From Xanthomonas indica (GTDB lineage: Bacteria; Pseudomonadota; Gammaproteobacteria; Xanthomonadales; Xanthomonadaceae): DNA of 64,000 bases. A model generated the notes under the pieces. That model saw only the letters and a program-made list of their open reading frames with translations, was not told the DNA's origin and did no database searches. Positions 16,675 through 27,898 of the stretch are shown here, in pieces. The translations under genes and the position numbers were made by a program. Location: positions 3,952,501 through 4,016,500 of the forward strand of contig NZ_CP131914.1 of the NCBI RefSeq assembly GCF_040529045.1, read 5' to 3'. Every line of letters starts with the position of its first letter. Within the stretch, counting starts at the first letter, position 1.

Positions 16675-19647
16675 GTGGCAACCCATCCGTATTGCAAGCG
16701 CAAGGCGCTGTGCGCCGCCATTCTGGCCATCACCGGCCTTGCCGCCACCGCCCCGGCGCTGGCCGGCACCGTGCAGGGCGAACTCAAGGAGCGCAGCAGC
16801 GGCAAGCCCGCCGCGCACGCCAAGGTCGCCATCGCCGGCACCGCGCTCAGCGCCGTCACCGACGCGCAGGGCCGCTTCGTCATCGCCGACGTGCCGGCCG
16901 GGCAGTACGCGCTGCAACTTGACTATCCCGGCTTCAGCGCCCCGGAAACCACCGTGCAGGTCGCCGACAGCGGCGCCGCCACGGTGTCGATCGCGCTGGA
17001 CGAGGCCAAGCAGTTGCAGACCATCAGCGTGGCGGCCAACCGCTACGACGCCAGCACGCTGAAGATGAATTCCTCGAACACGGTGGACGTACTGTCGGCC
17101 AACGACCTCGAGCACACCGCCGTGCACAACGTCGCCGAGGCGCTGGGTTTGATCGCCGGCATCAACATCACCTACAGCGGCTCGGGCTACTTCGGCGGCG
17201 TCGACGGCGCCGCGCGCGGCGAAGGCATGTTCGCCTCGGTGCGCGGCCTGCCCTCCGAGTACAACGTCAACCTGATCGACGGCGTCACCGTCGCCCAGGG
17301 CATGCCGTACAGCCGCAGCGTGCAGCTGAGCCTGCTGCCGCCCTCGGGCCTGCAGACCATCGTCGCCAACAAGACCTCCACCGCCGACATGGACGGCGAC
17401 GCGATCGGCGGCACCCTGGATTTCCGCACGCCCACCGCCTACGACTACAAGGACGCCACCAGCGGCAGCGTCACCGTCAGCGGCCGCGTCGAGAGCCGCG
17501 CGCGCGACTACGGCGGCGACGGCCTCGGCGGCGGCCTGGCCGGCGAGTTCCAGCACAAGTTCGGCGACGAGCAGCAGTTCGGCTTCTACGCCAGCGCCTA
17601 CTACGACTACCGCACCTCGACCAACAGCGAGGTGGCCGCGGCCACCAGCGCGCTCAACGACGGCTCCTGGGAATTCCTGCACGCCAATGCCGACGGCAGC
17701 AATGCGGCCGGCTACGCGCCGCAGGACAACCTGACCAGCACCGGCATGAACGTCGGCGTGGTCGCTGGCTGGGAGCGCCGCTACGGCGGCAATGCCGCCT
17801 TCGACTGGAACGTGGACGACACCCTGTCGGTGTACGCGCGCGCCACCTACGCCTACGCCAAGACCGACCAGGGCACCACCTTCGTGCAGTTGCTGCCGCA
17901 GGACGTCAGCTTCGTGCCGAGCGCCACGCCCGGCGTGTATTCGCCCAACATCAACCGCATCGCCGCGCGCTTCTGGTACGAGACCAACCCGGAAATCGCC
18001 GATCTGGCCACCTTCCAGGTGGGCGCGCGCAAGACCGCCGGCAACTGGACGCTGTCGCCGAACCTGTTCTACAGCTTCGGCGACAACGACCGCCCCGACC
18101 ATATCGAGATCGACGGGCGCGAGGACAAGTTCAGCCAGGCCAACTTCGCCTACTCCGGCAGCAGCCTGATGCAATACGGCAGCGGCGCCTTCCCCTACCC
18201 GCAGCTGACCCCGGCGCTGCTGGCCCAGGTCAACAACATTCCGTCGCTGTACGCCAGCAGCTACGGCGAATCGACCAAGATCTACTCCGGGCAGAAGAAA
18301 GGCGGCGCCAAGTTCGATGCGCGCTACGACTTTGCCGACGGCGCGCTGACCACGCTGCAGTTCGGCGTGAAGTACAGCAAGAGCAGCCGCCACTACAGCA
18401 ACCGCGACTGGTGGACCGGCCCGGTGCCCGACACCAGCACCCTGGGCGAGCTGGGCATCTTCAACGGCGGCTACGCGGCGATCTTCCCCGGCAAGTACCA
18501 CTGGGCCACGCCGCGGGTCAGCGAAGGCGCGGTGGCGCAGGTCATCGCCGACCACCTCACCGACGACGACCTGGACACCTGCGGCAGCGCGTTCTACGTC
18601 AACAACTACAACTGCAACACGATGCGCGGCACCGAAGCGGTCAGCGCCGCCTACGCGATGGCGACCTTCTCCTTCGGCAGCCTGGAAGTGGTGCCGGGCG
18701 TGCGCTTCGAGCACACCAGCATCCACAACACCTTCTGGACCACGCCCACCGACAGCGACGGCAACCAGCAGGTCGGCTACTTCGCCGCCAACAGCACGCA
18801 CTACGACCAGCCGCTGCCGAGCGTGTTCCTGACCTGGCGCCCTGACAGCGCCACCACCTACCGCGCCGCGCTGTGGACCAGCTATACGCGGCCGGCATTC
18901 GTGCAGCTGGGCGGCGGTACCCAGATCAACATCTCCAACGGCATCACCACCATCACCCAGGGCAATCCGGACCTGAAGGCGATCACCTCGACCAACCTGG
19001 ATCTGTCCGGCGAGTGGGCGACCGACCATGGCGGATTCTTCTCGGTGGCCGGCTTCTACAAGCGCCTGCACCACTACATCTACGATGCCGGTTCCGGCCA
19101 GGCCAATTCGGGCACCAGCGGCAGCGGCACGGTGTTCTACCAGATGCCGACCAACGGCGGCGACGGCCGCGTCTATGGCGTGGAAGTCAGCGCGCGGCAG
19201 CGCTTCCAGGATCTGCCGGCGCCGTTCGACGGGCTGGGCGTCAGCGCCAATGCCACGCGCCAGCATGCGCACGCGGATCTGGGCATGGTCGGCTTCGAAG
19301 ACGAGCAGATGCAATCGGCGCCGAATGCGATGGCCAATCTGGAGCTGTTCTACGAGCGCTCGAAGTTCTCGGTGAACCTGAGCTATCACTTCAGCAGTTC
19401 GTATCTGCTGAACTACGACTTCCTGCACCAGAACGCGCCGTGGGACGACCTGTGGGCGCGGCCGACGCGGCGGGTGGATCTGCATGCGGGCTATCGGTTC
19501 GACAATGGGGTGAATGTGGATCTGTCGATCTCCAATCTCACCAAGGAATACAGTTACTGGGGACACGTGGGCCGGCACAATCTGGCGGTGTCGGACATCG
19601 TCGATGCCGGCATGATGACGCTGTTGACCGTCAAGTACGCGTTCTAG
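16675..19647 (+). CDS. TonB-dependent receptor with carboxypeptidase-like N-terminal domain
   Basis: This 990-residue outer-membrane receptor is read from a GTG at 16675, preceded by GCGAGGTG. The open frame continues upstream, but those residues lack a signal peptide. From the GTG, a signal peptide (KALCAAILAITGLAATAPALA) is followed by a carboxypeptidase regulatory-like beta domain of about 75 residues (GKPAAHAKVAIAGTALSAVT). A TonB-box-like LQTISVAANRY, a plug (SSNTVDVLSANDLE), and a barrel ending VKYAF come next. The extra N-terminal domain resembles that of SusC-like and Oar-like transporters. It probably imports the substrate of the following GH35/permease/kinase/GH4 genes; this is inferred from position only. 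Confidence 0.87.
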   Translation: MATHPYCKRKALCAAILAITGLAATAPALAGTVQGELKERSSGKPAAHAKVAIAGTALSAVTDAQGRFVIADVPAGQYALQLDYPGFSAPETTVQVADSGAATVSIALDEAKQLQTISVAANRYDASTLKMNSSNTVDVLSANDLEHTAVHNVAEALGLIAGINITYSGSGYFGGVDGAARGEGMFASVRGLPSEYNVNLIDGVTVAQGMPYSRSVQLSLLPPSGLQTIVANKTSTADMDGDAIGGTLDFRTPTAYDYKDATSGSVTVSGRVESRARDYGGDGLGGGLAGEFQHKFGDEQQFGFYASAYYDYRTSTNSEVAAATSALNDGSWEFLHANADGSNAAGYAPQDNLTSTGMNVGVVAGWERRYGGNAAFDWNVDDTLSVYARATYAYAKTDQGTTFVQLLPQDVSFVPSATPGVYSPNINRIAARFWYETNPEIADLATFQVGARKTAGNWTLSPNLFYSFGDNDRPDHIEIDGREDKFSQANFAYSGSSLMQYGSGAFPYPQLTPALLAQVNNIPSLYASSYGESTKIYSGQKKGGAKFDARYDFADGALTTLQFGVKYSKSSRHYSNRDWWTGPVPDTSTLGELGIFNGGYAAIFPGKYHWATPRVSEGAVAQVIADHLTDDDLDTCGSAFYVNNYNCNTMRGTEAVSAAYAMATFSFGSLEVVPGVRFEHTSIHNTFWTTPTDSDGNQQVGYFAANSTHYDQPLPSVFLTWRPDSATTYRAALWTSYTRPAFVQLGGGTQINISNGITTITQGNPDLKAITSTNLDLSGEWATDHGGFFSVAGFYKRLHHYIYDAGSGQANSGTSGSGTVFYQMPTNGGDGRVYGVEVSARQRFQDLPAPFDGLGVSANATRQHAHADLGMVGFEDEQMQSAPNAMANLELFYERSKFSVNLSYHFSSSYLLNYDFLHQNAPWDDLWARPTRRVDLHAGYRFDNGVNVDLSISNLTKEYSYWGHVGRHNLAVSDIVDAGMMTLLTVKYAF

Positions 19648-19700
19648 GCCGCGGCGGCGTGCGCAATGGAATGCCATCGCGGAGAGGTGCCAGGATCTCT

Positions 19701-20080
19701 GTGGGAGCTTCTTCAGTCCCGACAGGCCTTACCGACTCCGCCTGGATCAGGCCTTTTGTGGGAGGGACTTCAGTCCCGACGGGCGTTACCGGTGCGGCCT
19801 GGCTCAGGCTGCATCGGGAGCCCACTCAAGCAGCGCGCGCCCCGCTTGTCGTAGGAGCGGCTTCAGCCGCGACAGACTCTACCGACACAGCCTGGACTAT
19901 GGCTCTTGTGGGAGGGACTTCAGTCCCGACGGGTTTTCCCGACGCTACTTACAGCATGCTGCATCGGTGGTCCGCTCGGGTGAGGCGCACTCCGGCTGTT
20001 GTAGGAGCGGCTTCAGCCGCGACAGGCCTTACCGACTTCGACTGCACCACGCTTTTTGTAGGAGGGACTTCAGTCCCGAC
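19701..20080 (+). repeat. Cluster of six alternating REP-like repeats, families A and B
   Basis: Family B units (core GGGAGGGACTTCAGTCCC) lie at 19758-19780, 19908-19930 and 20058-20080, with a degenerate copy at 19701-19723. Family A units lie at 19851-19873 and 20001-20023. They alternate with a spacing near 50 or 100 bp, and the short spacers (GGCCTTACCGACT-like) are also related. This is an ordered tandem array rather than chance scatter. Confidence 0.9.
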
Positions 20081-20140
20081 GGGCTTTACCGGTGTCGCCT
20101 GGGTTAGCCATCAAAAGCAACAGCTTTCGCCTGGCGGCGA

Positions 20141-20480
20141 GTTACTTTTCTTTGCTTGTGCAAAGAAAAGTAACCAAAAGAAGCCGCTTTACAGCAGCCG
20201 AATGGCTGATCAAGCACACCCCGCCGCAGCGCCCGCTACGCGGGTCCGCTCCGCTGACGGGATTTTCGGACGGGGCTTGTCTGCTTCGCAGCCAAGTCCG
20301 GGGCAGTCGCCTCACGGCGCCAGCCCGCCCGCCGGGGCGAAGCAGTGCTTCGCCTTTTCCCGGCGAGCCCTGCCCCGGCCGAAAACGGCGCACATCCTTG
20401 TGCGCCGCCCCCCTGCGGGGGGTTTTACCCGCCAGCTCCGCCGCTGCGGAGGGGACCCGGGAAAGGCAAAAGCTGAAAAG
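20141..20480 (+). repeat. Structured repeat-like element with internal terminator
   Basis: It opens with a perfect 15-bp inverted repeat (GTTACTTTTCTTTGC and its complement, loop TTGT, 20141-20174). Several GC-rich hairpins follow, including CCCCCC-TGC-GGGGGG-TTTT at 20408-20426, a Rho-independent terminator. I recall similar sequences between genes in many Xanthomonas genomes. It lies in the leader of the GH35 gene and should separate that gene from the receptor upstream. Confidence 0.6.
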
Positions 20481-20539
20481 CAACAGAAACAACCACGGCA
20501 ACTGCAACTACAACTGCAACGGTCCTGCTGGAGCGCGCA

Positions 20540-22449
20540 ATGAAACGCCGCGCCTTCTGCCGGTTCGGGTTGCTCGCGCCGTTAGGATTGGCGGCGATGC
20601 CGATGCTGCGCGCGGCGGTGCCGGCATCAGCGCCGTTGCCGGATGGACGGCCGCACGCGTTCGGTTTCGCACAGGGTCGCTTCACGCTGGACGGGCAGCC
20701 GTGGCAGATCCGCAGCGGGGAGCTGCATCCGCTGCGGATCGCGAAGGCGGATTGGCTGCATCGCATCCGCATGGCCAAGGCGATGGGGCTGAATACCATC
20801 GCGCTGTACCTGATGTGGAACGCGCTGGAAACGGCGCCCGGGCAGTTCGACCTGGACAGCGGCGAGCGCGATTTCGTCGGGTTCATCCGGCTGTGCCAGC
20901 AGGAGGGGCTGTGGGTATATCTGCGCCCAGGGCCGTACGTGTGCGCGGAATGGACGCTGGGCGGGTTGCCGCCGTATCTGCTGCGCGAGGCGAACATCCG
21001 CCTGCGCGATCGCCACGATGCGCGCTACATGGCGGCGGTGAAACGCTACATCGGGGCGATCGCGCCGCGCATCGCGCCGTTGATGGCCAGTGCCGGCGGG
21101 CCGGTGCTGATGGTGCAGATCGAGAACGAGTACTCGATGCACGGCAGCGACGTCGGCTATCTGCAGGCGCTGGCCGCGCTGTGGCGGGCGCATGGGGTCG
21201 ACGGGCCGTTCTCGCTGGCCGAAGGACTCAAGGATCTGCGTCGGCGCCAGGCGATGCTGCCCGGCGCCGCGCTGGGGCTCGATGGTCCCGATCTGCGCGA
21301 TCTGCAGGCGGCCACGGCCTTCGCCGGGCAGGCGCCGGTGTGGGTGTCCGAGGGCTACCCGGGCTGGCTCACGCACTGGGGCGAGCCGCGGTTCGCGCGC
21401 CGCGACTACGCGCCGCTGCTGCGCCGCATCGCCGCCGCCGGCTATTCGTTCAATCTGTACGTGGTGCACGGCGGCACCAACTTCGGCCTCAGCGCCGGCG
21501 CCAATGCCGAGGACGACGGCTCGCAGTTCCAGCCGGCGCTGACCAGCTACGACTACGGCGCGCCGATCGACGAGGCCGGCCGTGCGACGCCGGCGTACTT
21601 CGCGCTGCGCAAGATCATCGCCGCGCAGGCGGACACGCCCGCGCTACCGGTGCCCGCCGCACCGCGCCGCGCACACTTCGATGCGGTGCAGGCCAATCCC
21701 GTGGCCGCGCTGTGGGACAACCTCGGCCCCGCGCTGCAGACCGACACCCCCATCGACAACCAACGCCTGCTCGGCCAGGACCAGGGCCTGGTGCTGTATC
21801 GGCGGCGGATCGGCGCGGGCCAGGCGCTGCATCTGGGGCAGGTCCACGACTACGCGGTGGTGCATCTGGACGGCCGCGAACTGGACCACGTGTCGCGGAT
21901 GCGGCATCCGCGCCTGCACAGCGCGCTGCAACTGCGCTTGCCGGATGCCGAGCGGGACACGCGCGATCTGGAGGTGCTGGTCGACAGCTTCGGCCACATC
22001 AACTTCGGCCCGGCGTTGGGCGATCGCAAGGGGCTGCTCGGTCCGGTGCGGCTCGATGGGCAGGACATGCACGGTTGGGAGGTGCGCGGGATGGCGCTAG
22101 ACGCGGACCCGACGCCGTCGCTGCGCCCGCTGCAGGCGCCCCCGCAACGCCCGGGCCTGTTCTTCGCCACCGCGTTCACCCTGGACCAGCCCGGCGACGT
22201 GCACCTGGACATGCGCGACTGGCGCAAGGGCTATCTGTGGGTCAACGGGCGCCTGCTCGGGCGCTATTGGGACATCGGCCCGCAGCAGTGCCTCTATTGC
22301 CCCGGCGTCTGGCTGCGCGCCGGCGCCAACCAGGTGCTGATCCTCGATCTGCATCGCCTGCAGCCGGGCCTGGTGCGCTGCGCCGACGGCCTGGTACCCG
22401 CGCCTGCCACGCAAGCCTTCGCTCCCCTTCCCTCCCCGCAGGATCGCGC

Positions 22450-22459
<10 letters not shown>
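20540..22459 (+). CDS. GH35 beta-galactosidase-type enzyme, first copy
   Basis: This 639-residue protein has a twin-arginine-like signal (KRRAFCRFGLLAPLGLAA). GH35 signatures are IRSGELHPLRI, GLNTIALYLMWNALE, YLRPGPYVCAEW, and VHGGTNFG. Glu197 in QIENEYS is the predicted acid/base and Glu271 in VSEGYPGWLTHWGE the nucleophile. The usual EYW around the nucleophile is EGY here, unlike the second GH35 gene in this window, so specificity may differ. The C-terminal galactose-binding-like domain ends near PGVWLRAGANQV. GGAG precedes the ATG. The stop overlaps the permease start, and the two genes are probably one unit with the kinase and GH4 genes. Confidence 0.85.
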
Positions 22460-23822
<1,363 letters not shown>

Positions 23823-23826
<4 letters not shown>

Positions 23827-24758
23827 AAACCCATGACGTCGCGGTGGTCGGCGAGGTCTACCTCGACCACATCTTCAGCGGCTTCACCGCCTGGCCCGGG
23901 CCGGGCGAGGAAGCGATGGCGCGGCACTACCACCGCGACCTCGGCGGCGGCACCGTCAACACCGCCTGCGGGCTGGCCCGGCTCGGGCGCAAGGTCACGC
24001 TGATCGGCGCGATCGGCGCCGGCGACCGCGCCTGGTTCGCGCAGCGCCTGGGCGTGTTCGGCGTCGGCACCGAGGGCCTGGTCGATCATCCCGCCGGTAC
24101 CGGCGTCACCGCCAGCGTGTCGCTGCACGACGACCGCTCGTTCTTCACCTACCCCGGCGCCAATGCCGCGCTGGAGCCGCTGCTGCGCAGCGCGGCCGCG
24201 CTGGAGGCCATGTGCGCCGCGCGCCATGTGCACTTCGCCCTGCCGCTGCCGGCGACGCTGGCGCGCACGCTGCTGCCGGCGTTGCGCGTTGCCGGTTGCA
24301 GCACCTCGCTGGACGTGGGCTTCAACCCGGCCTGGCTGGCCGATCCGGACAACCACGCCACCTGCCGCGCGGTCGATCATTTCCTGCCCAACCAGAAGGA
24401 AGCGGCCCTGGCCGGCTGCGCCGGCGACGACGCCGCGTCCTGCGCCGCCTGGGCGCAGGCGCTGGGCCTGGCGCAGGTGACGATCAAGCTCGGTGGCGCC
24501 GGCGCCTGCGTGGTGGATGCCACCGGCGCGCGGCGGGTCGCCGCGCCCACGGTCGCCGTGCAGGACACCACCGGCGCCGGCGACGCCTTCGATGCCGGCT
24601 TCATCGACGCGCTGCTGGACCACGCCTCCCTCGATGCCTGCGCGCAGCGCGGCTGCCTGTGCGGCGCCGCCTGCTGCACCGCGCTCGGCGCGCTCGACGG
24701 CCTTCCCGATCCCCCACGTCTCAGGAGTCTCCATGAGCAGTTCCTCTCCCAACCGTAA
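23823..24758 (+). CDS. PfkB-family sugar kinase
   Basis: This 311-residue cytoplasmic kinase belongs to the ribokinase/PfkB fold. The N-terminal GGGTVNTACGLARLG is the first PfkB signature. DTTGAGDAFDAGFIDALL near residue 245 is the second, with the GAGD anion hole and catalytic Asp. It should phosphorylate a sugar or sugar derivative with ATP; the substrate cannot be read. The C-terminal third is rich in cysteine (RGCLCGAACC). The gene overlaps the permease by 4 bp and the GH4 gene by 26 bp, a tight operon. A kinase directly ahead of a GH4 enzyme suggests that it makes the phosphorylated substrate GH4 enzymes usually need. Confidence 0.85.
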
Positions 24759-26175
24759 ACTCGCCCTGATCGGCGGTGGCGGCGTGCGCGCGCCGCTGGT
24801 GGTGTACGGCGTCAACGATGCCGCCGAAGCGCTCGGCGCGCGCGAGATCGTGCTCTACGATCCGGACCAGGATCGGCTGGCGTTGATGGTCGCGCTGGGC
24901 CGCGCGGTGGTCGCCGAGTTCGGCGGCGAGCTGCAGGTCAACGCGGCCAGTTCGGCGGAAGCGGCGATCGACGGCGCGCACTTCGTGCTCAACAGCATCC
25001 GCATCGGCGGCATCCATCAGCGCGCCACCGACGAGCACACCATCATCCGCCACGGCTACGCCGGGCAGGAGACCACCGGCCCCGGCGGCGTCGCCAAGGC
25101 GCTGCGCACGGTGCCGGTGGCGATCGAGCAGGCGCGGATGGTGGAGCGGCTCAGCCCCGAGGCCTGGCTGGTCAGCTTCACCAACCCGGCCGGGCTGATC
25201 ACCCAGGCCATCAGCCGCCACACCCGCGCGCGCGTGGTCGGCATCTGCGACACGCCGGTGGAGCTGTTCCACAACATCGCCCGCGCGCTCGGCGAGCCGC
25301 CCGCGGACGTGGACTGCGAATACGTCGGCCTCAACCACCTGGGCTGGATCCGCGCGGTGCGCGTGCGCGGCGAGGACGTGCTCGACCGCATCCTGGCCGA
25401 CGATGCGATCCTGCGCCAGCTGTACCTGGCGCCGCTGTTCGACTTCGACATGCTGCGCACGCTGCGGCTGATCCCCACCGAATACCTGTACTTCTACTAC
25501 GAGCGTAGTCGCGCCCTGGAGAACCAGCGCGCCAGCGGCGCCAGCCGCGGCAGCGAGATCGAACGGCTCAACCACACCCTGATCGCCGACCTGCGCAGCC
25601 GCCTCAACGCCGGCGACGGCAGCGGCGCGGTGCAGACCTACGCCGCCTACCTGCAGCAGCGCTCCGGCTCGTACATGCGGCTGGAGGCCGAGGCCGGCTC
25701 GGCCTTCGCCGACGACCTCGCGCCGCAGCCGGACCCGTTCCGCGCCAGCACCGGCTACCACCGCATCGCCGTGGACGTGATGAGCGCGCTGACCGGCGCG
25801 CTGCCGGGGCGGCACGTGGTCAACGTGCGCAACCAGGGCCGCATGCCGGAGCTGGCCGACGACGACATCGTCGAGATCTCCTCGACCATCGAGCGCGACC
25901 GCATCACCCCGCTGCCGGCGCGGCCCATGCCCGAGGCGATCCAGGGCCTGGTGCGCACGGTCAAGGCCTACGAGCACGCCGCCATCGACGCCGCGCTCAG
26001 CGGCAGCCACCTGGAGGCCTGCAAGGCGATGCTGATCCACCCGGCCATCGGCGAGTGGAGCCCGTCGCGGCGGCTGCTGGAGGCCCTGTTCGGCCATGCC
26101 GGCAACGGCGACGACGACGGCGAGTGCGTGTGCTCGGGACCGATGCACTGGCATGGCGCGCACCACCACCACTGA
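24733..26175 (+). CDS. GH4 NAD-dependent 6-phospho-glycosidase-like enzyme
   Basis: This 480-residue cytoplasmic enzyme has an N-terminal Rossmann motif (KLALIGGGGVRAPLVV). The GH4 metal and substrate motifs are present: VSFTNPAGLI, VGICDTPVELF with Cys172, and EYVGLNHLGW with His202. GH4 enzymes act by NAD+-assisted oxidation and elimination, and most act on 6-phospho-glycosides. The closest family look is 6-phospho-beta-glucosidase. CAGGAG lies before the ATG inside the kinase gene. The C-terminus is odd: CVCSGPMHWHGAHHHH, a natural Cys/His-rich tail. It could bind metal or be a neutral extension. Confidence 0.85.
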   Translation: MSSSSPNRKLALIGGGGVRAPLVVYGVNDAAEALGAREIVLYDPDQDRLALMVALGRAVVAEFGGELQVNAASSAEAAIDGAHFVLNSIRIGGIHQRATDEHTIIRHGYAGQETTGPGGVAKALRTVPVAIEQARMVERLSPEAWLVSFTNPAGLITQAISRHTRARVVGICDTPVELFHNIARALGEPPADVDCEYVGLNHLGWIRAVRVRGEDVLDRILADDAILRQLYLAPLFDFDMLRTLRLIPTEYLYFYYERSRALENQRASGASRGSEIERLNHTLIADLRSRLNAGDGSGAVQTYAAYLQQRSGSYMRLEAEAGSAFADDLAPQPDPFRASTGYHRIAVDVMSALTGALPGRHVVNVRNQGRMPELADDDIVEISSTIERDRITPLPARPMPEAIQGLVRTVKAYEHAAIDAALSGSHLEACKAMLIHPAIGEWSPSRRLLEALFGHAGNGDDDGECVCSGPMHWHGAHHHH

Positions 26176-26237
26176 GCCGGCAGCGTGTGCGGTCGCAGGA
26201 TGCATCGGACGGCCACACGTTGTAAGGTCGTCGCAAA

Positions 26238-26258
26238 TTGGTCCGTTATAGGTACCAT
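26238..26258 (+). promoter_or_regulatory. GntR/NagR-like operator candidate before nixJ
   Basis: TTGGT at 26238-26242 and ACCAT at 26254-26258 form an inverted TGGT...ACCA pair around an AT-rich centre (CCGTTATAGGT). The form resembles the TGGT-N-ACCA sites of NagR-type GntR regulators. It lies about 90 bp upstream of the GH125 ATG in an otherwise GC-rich gap. Confidence 0.35.
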
Positions 26259-26345
26259 CAACCTGCCCTCCCGGCCGCGGCCGGCGCCTCCCGGTGCCGG
26301 CCGCGCGCGGGGAGCGTTCGTCGATTCCACGGAGCGTTCCAGGCC

Positions 26346-27785
26346 ATGCCCACCCGCCGCGACATCCTCCACTTCCTCGGCGCCAGCGCCGGCGCCGCAC
26401 TGCTGAGCGGAGCGCTGCCGGCCGCCGCCGCGGCATCGGCCTCCGCCGCCCTGCCCAGCAAGCGGCCGCCGCCGGGCAAGCGCCGCTTCGTCAGCGCCGC
26501 GGTCGAGCGCCAGTTGCGCACGGTCAAGGCCGGCATCGGCGATCCGCGCCTGGCCTGGCTGTTCGAGAACTGCTACCCCAACACCCTCGACACCACCGTC
26601 GAGACCGGCACCCGCAACGGCAAGCCGGACACCTTCGTCATCACCGGCGACATCGAGGCGATGTGGCTGCGCGATTCCTCCGCGCAGGTGCATCCCTACG
26701 TGCCGCTGGCCAAGCGCGACCCGGCGCTGCGGCGCATGTACCACGGGCTGATCCAGCGCCAGGCCGCCTGCATCCGCCTGGATCCCTACGCCAACGCGTT
26801 CCTGCCCGACGGCACCAGCCAGCGCCTGAAGTGGTCGGTGGCCGACATCACCGAGATGAAGCCCGGCGTCGGCGAGCGCAAGTGGGAAGTGGATTCGCTG
26901 TGCTATCCGATCCGCCTGGCGCACGAGTACTGGCGCGCCAGCGGCGATGCCGCACCGTTCGACGACGACTGGCGCGCCGCCATGCACGTGGTGGTGCGCA
27001 CCTTCCGCGAACAGCAGCGCCTGCACGGCCGCGGCCCGTACAGTTTCCAGCGACCCTCGCCGCTGGCCACCGAAACCCTGGTGCTGGACGGCTACGGGCA
27101 GCCGACCCGGCCCAACGGCATGATCCATTCGATGTTCCGCCCGTCCGACGATGCCTGCCTGTACCCGCTGTTCGTCCCCGCCAACCTGTTCGCGGTGACC
27201 TCGCTGCGGCAACTGGCGACGATGAGCGAGGCGCTGCACCACGACGCCGCCTTCGCCGGCGAGTGCCGCGCCCTGGCCGATCAGGTCGAGACCGCCACCC
27301 GTCAGTTCGGGCAGATGCGCGACGCCGACGGCCAGCCGTTCTGGGCCTATGAGGTGGACGGCTACGGCAACCAGTTGTTTATCGACGACGCCAACGCGCC
27401 CGGCCTGCTGAGCCTGGCCTACCTGGGCTGCTGCGATCGCCGCGATCCGGTGTTCCTGCGCACGCGGCAACTGGCCTGGAGCGAGCGCAACCCGTACTTC
27501 TATCGCGGCCGCGCCGCCGAGGGCGTGGGCAGCCCGCACAGCGGCCTGGGCACGATCTGGCCGATGTCGCTGATGCAGTACGCGCTGGCCAGCGACGACG
27601 ACGCGCAGATCCGCCAGTGCCTGCAGTGGCTCAAGACCACCGACGCCGACAGCGGCTTCATGCACGAAGCCTTCGACAAGGACAACCCGAGCACCTTCAC
27701 CCGCCCCTGGTTCGCCTGGGCCAACACCTTGTTCGGCGAACTGATCATCGATTTGCATCAGCGCAAGCCGCACCTGTTGTCGTAG
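26346..27785 (+). CDS. nixJ: GH125 exo-alpha-1,6-mannosidase (NixJ-like)
   Basis: This 479-residue protein has a twin-arginine leader (TRRDILHFLGASAG), so folded export to the periplasm is likely. GH125 hallmarks are FVITGDIEAMWLRDSSAQV, RQAACIRLDPYANAFL, KWEVDSLCYPIRLAHEYW, and MFRPSDDACLYPLFVPAN. GFMHEAFDKDNPSTFTRPWFAWAN comes near the end. The Asp pair in RPSDDA and the Glu in FMHEAF are the likely acid and base by analogy with characterised members. It should remove alpha-1,6-mannose after xylose removal, as reported for NixJ. The TAG stop is formed by the first bases of the adjacent palindromic repeat. Confidence 0.9.
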   Translation: MPTRRDILHFLGASAGAALLSGALPAAAAASASAALPSKRPPPGKRRFVSAAVERQLRTVKAGIGDPRLAWLFENCYPNTLDTTVETGTRNGKPDTFVITGDIEAMWLRDSSAQVHPYVPLAKRDPALRRMYHGLIQRQAACIRLDPYANAFLPDGTSQRLKWSVADITEMKPGVGERKWEVDSLCYPIRLAHEYWRASGDAAPFDDDWRAAMHVVVRTFREQQRLHGRGPYSFQRPSPLATETLVLDGYGQPTRPNGMIHSMFRPSDDACLYPLFVPANLFAVTSLRQLATMSEALHHDAAFAGECRALADQVETATRQFGQMRDADGQPFWAYEVDGYGNQLFIDDANAPGLLSLAYLGCCDRRDPVFLRTRQLAWSERNPYFYRGRAAEGVGSPHSGLGTIWPMSLMQYALASDDDAQIRQCLQWLKTTDADSGFMHEAFDKDNPSTFTRPWFAWANTLFGELIIDLHQRKPHLLS

Positions 27786-27849
27786 GAGCGGCTTCAGCCG
27801 CGACCGGGCGTTTTCGGTCATGCCCCATCACGGCTGAAGCCGCTCCTAC
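27782..27849. repeat. Inverted pair of REP-like repeat, family A, between nixJ and nixK
   Basis: A forward copy at 27782-27804 and a reverse copy at about 27829-27849 can fold into a long hairpin. It fills most of the 113-bp gap and probably protects the upstream mRNA or damps read-through. The nixJ stop codon lies within the first copy. Confidence 0.85.
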
Positions 27850-27898
27850 AAAAAACCGAACCCCCACCGCACCGCCGCACACCCCCGAGGACAGCACC

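Noticed and set aside
16660-19677. 1005-residue minus-strand frame opposite the second receptor
   Set aside because: Mirror of the coding strand; no start signal or family motif.
19701-20080. CRISPR-like regular repeats
   Set aside because: Units are 23-bp palindromes of two alternating families with related spacers, and no cas genes are nearby; REP-like repeats explain them better.
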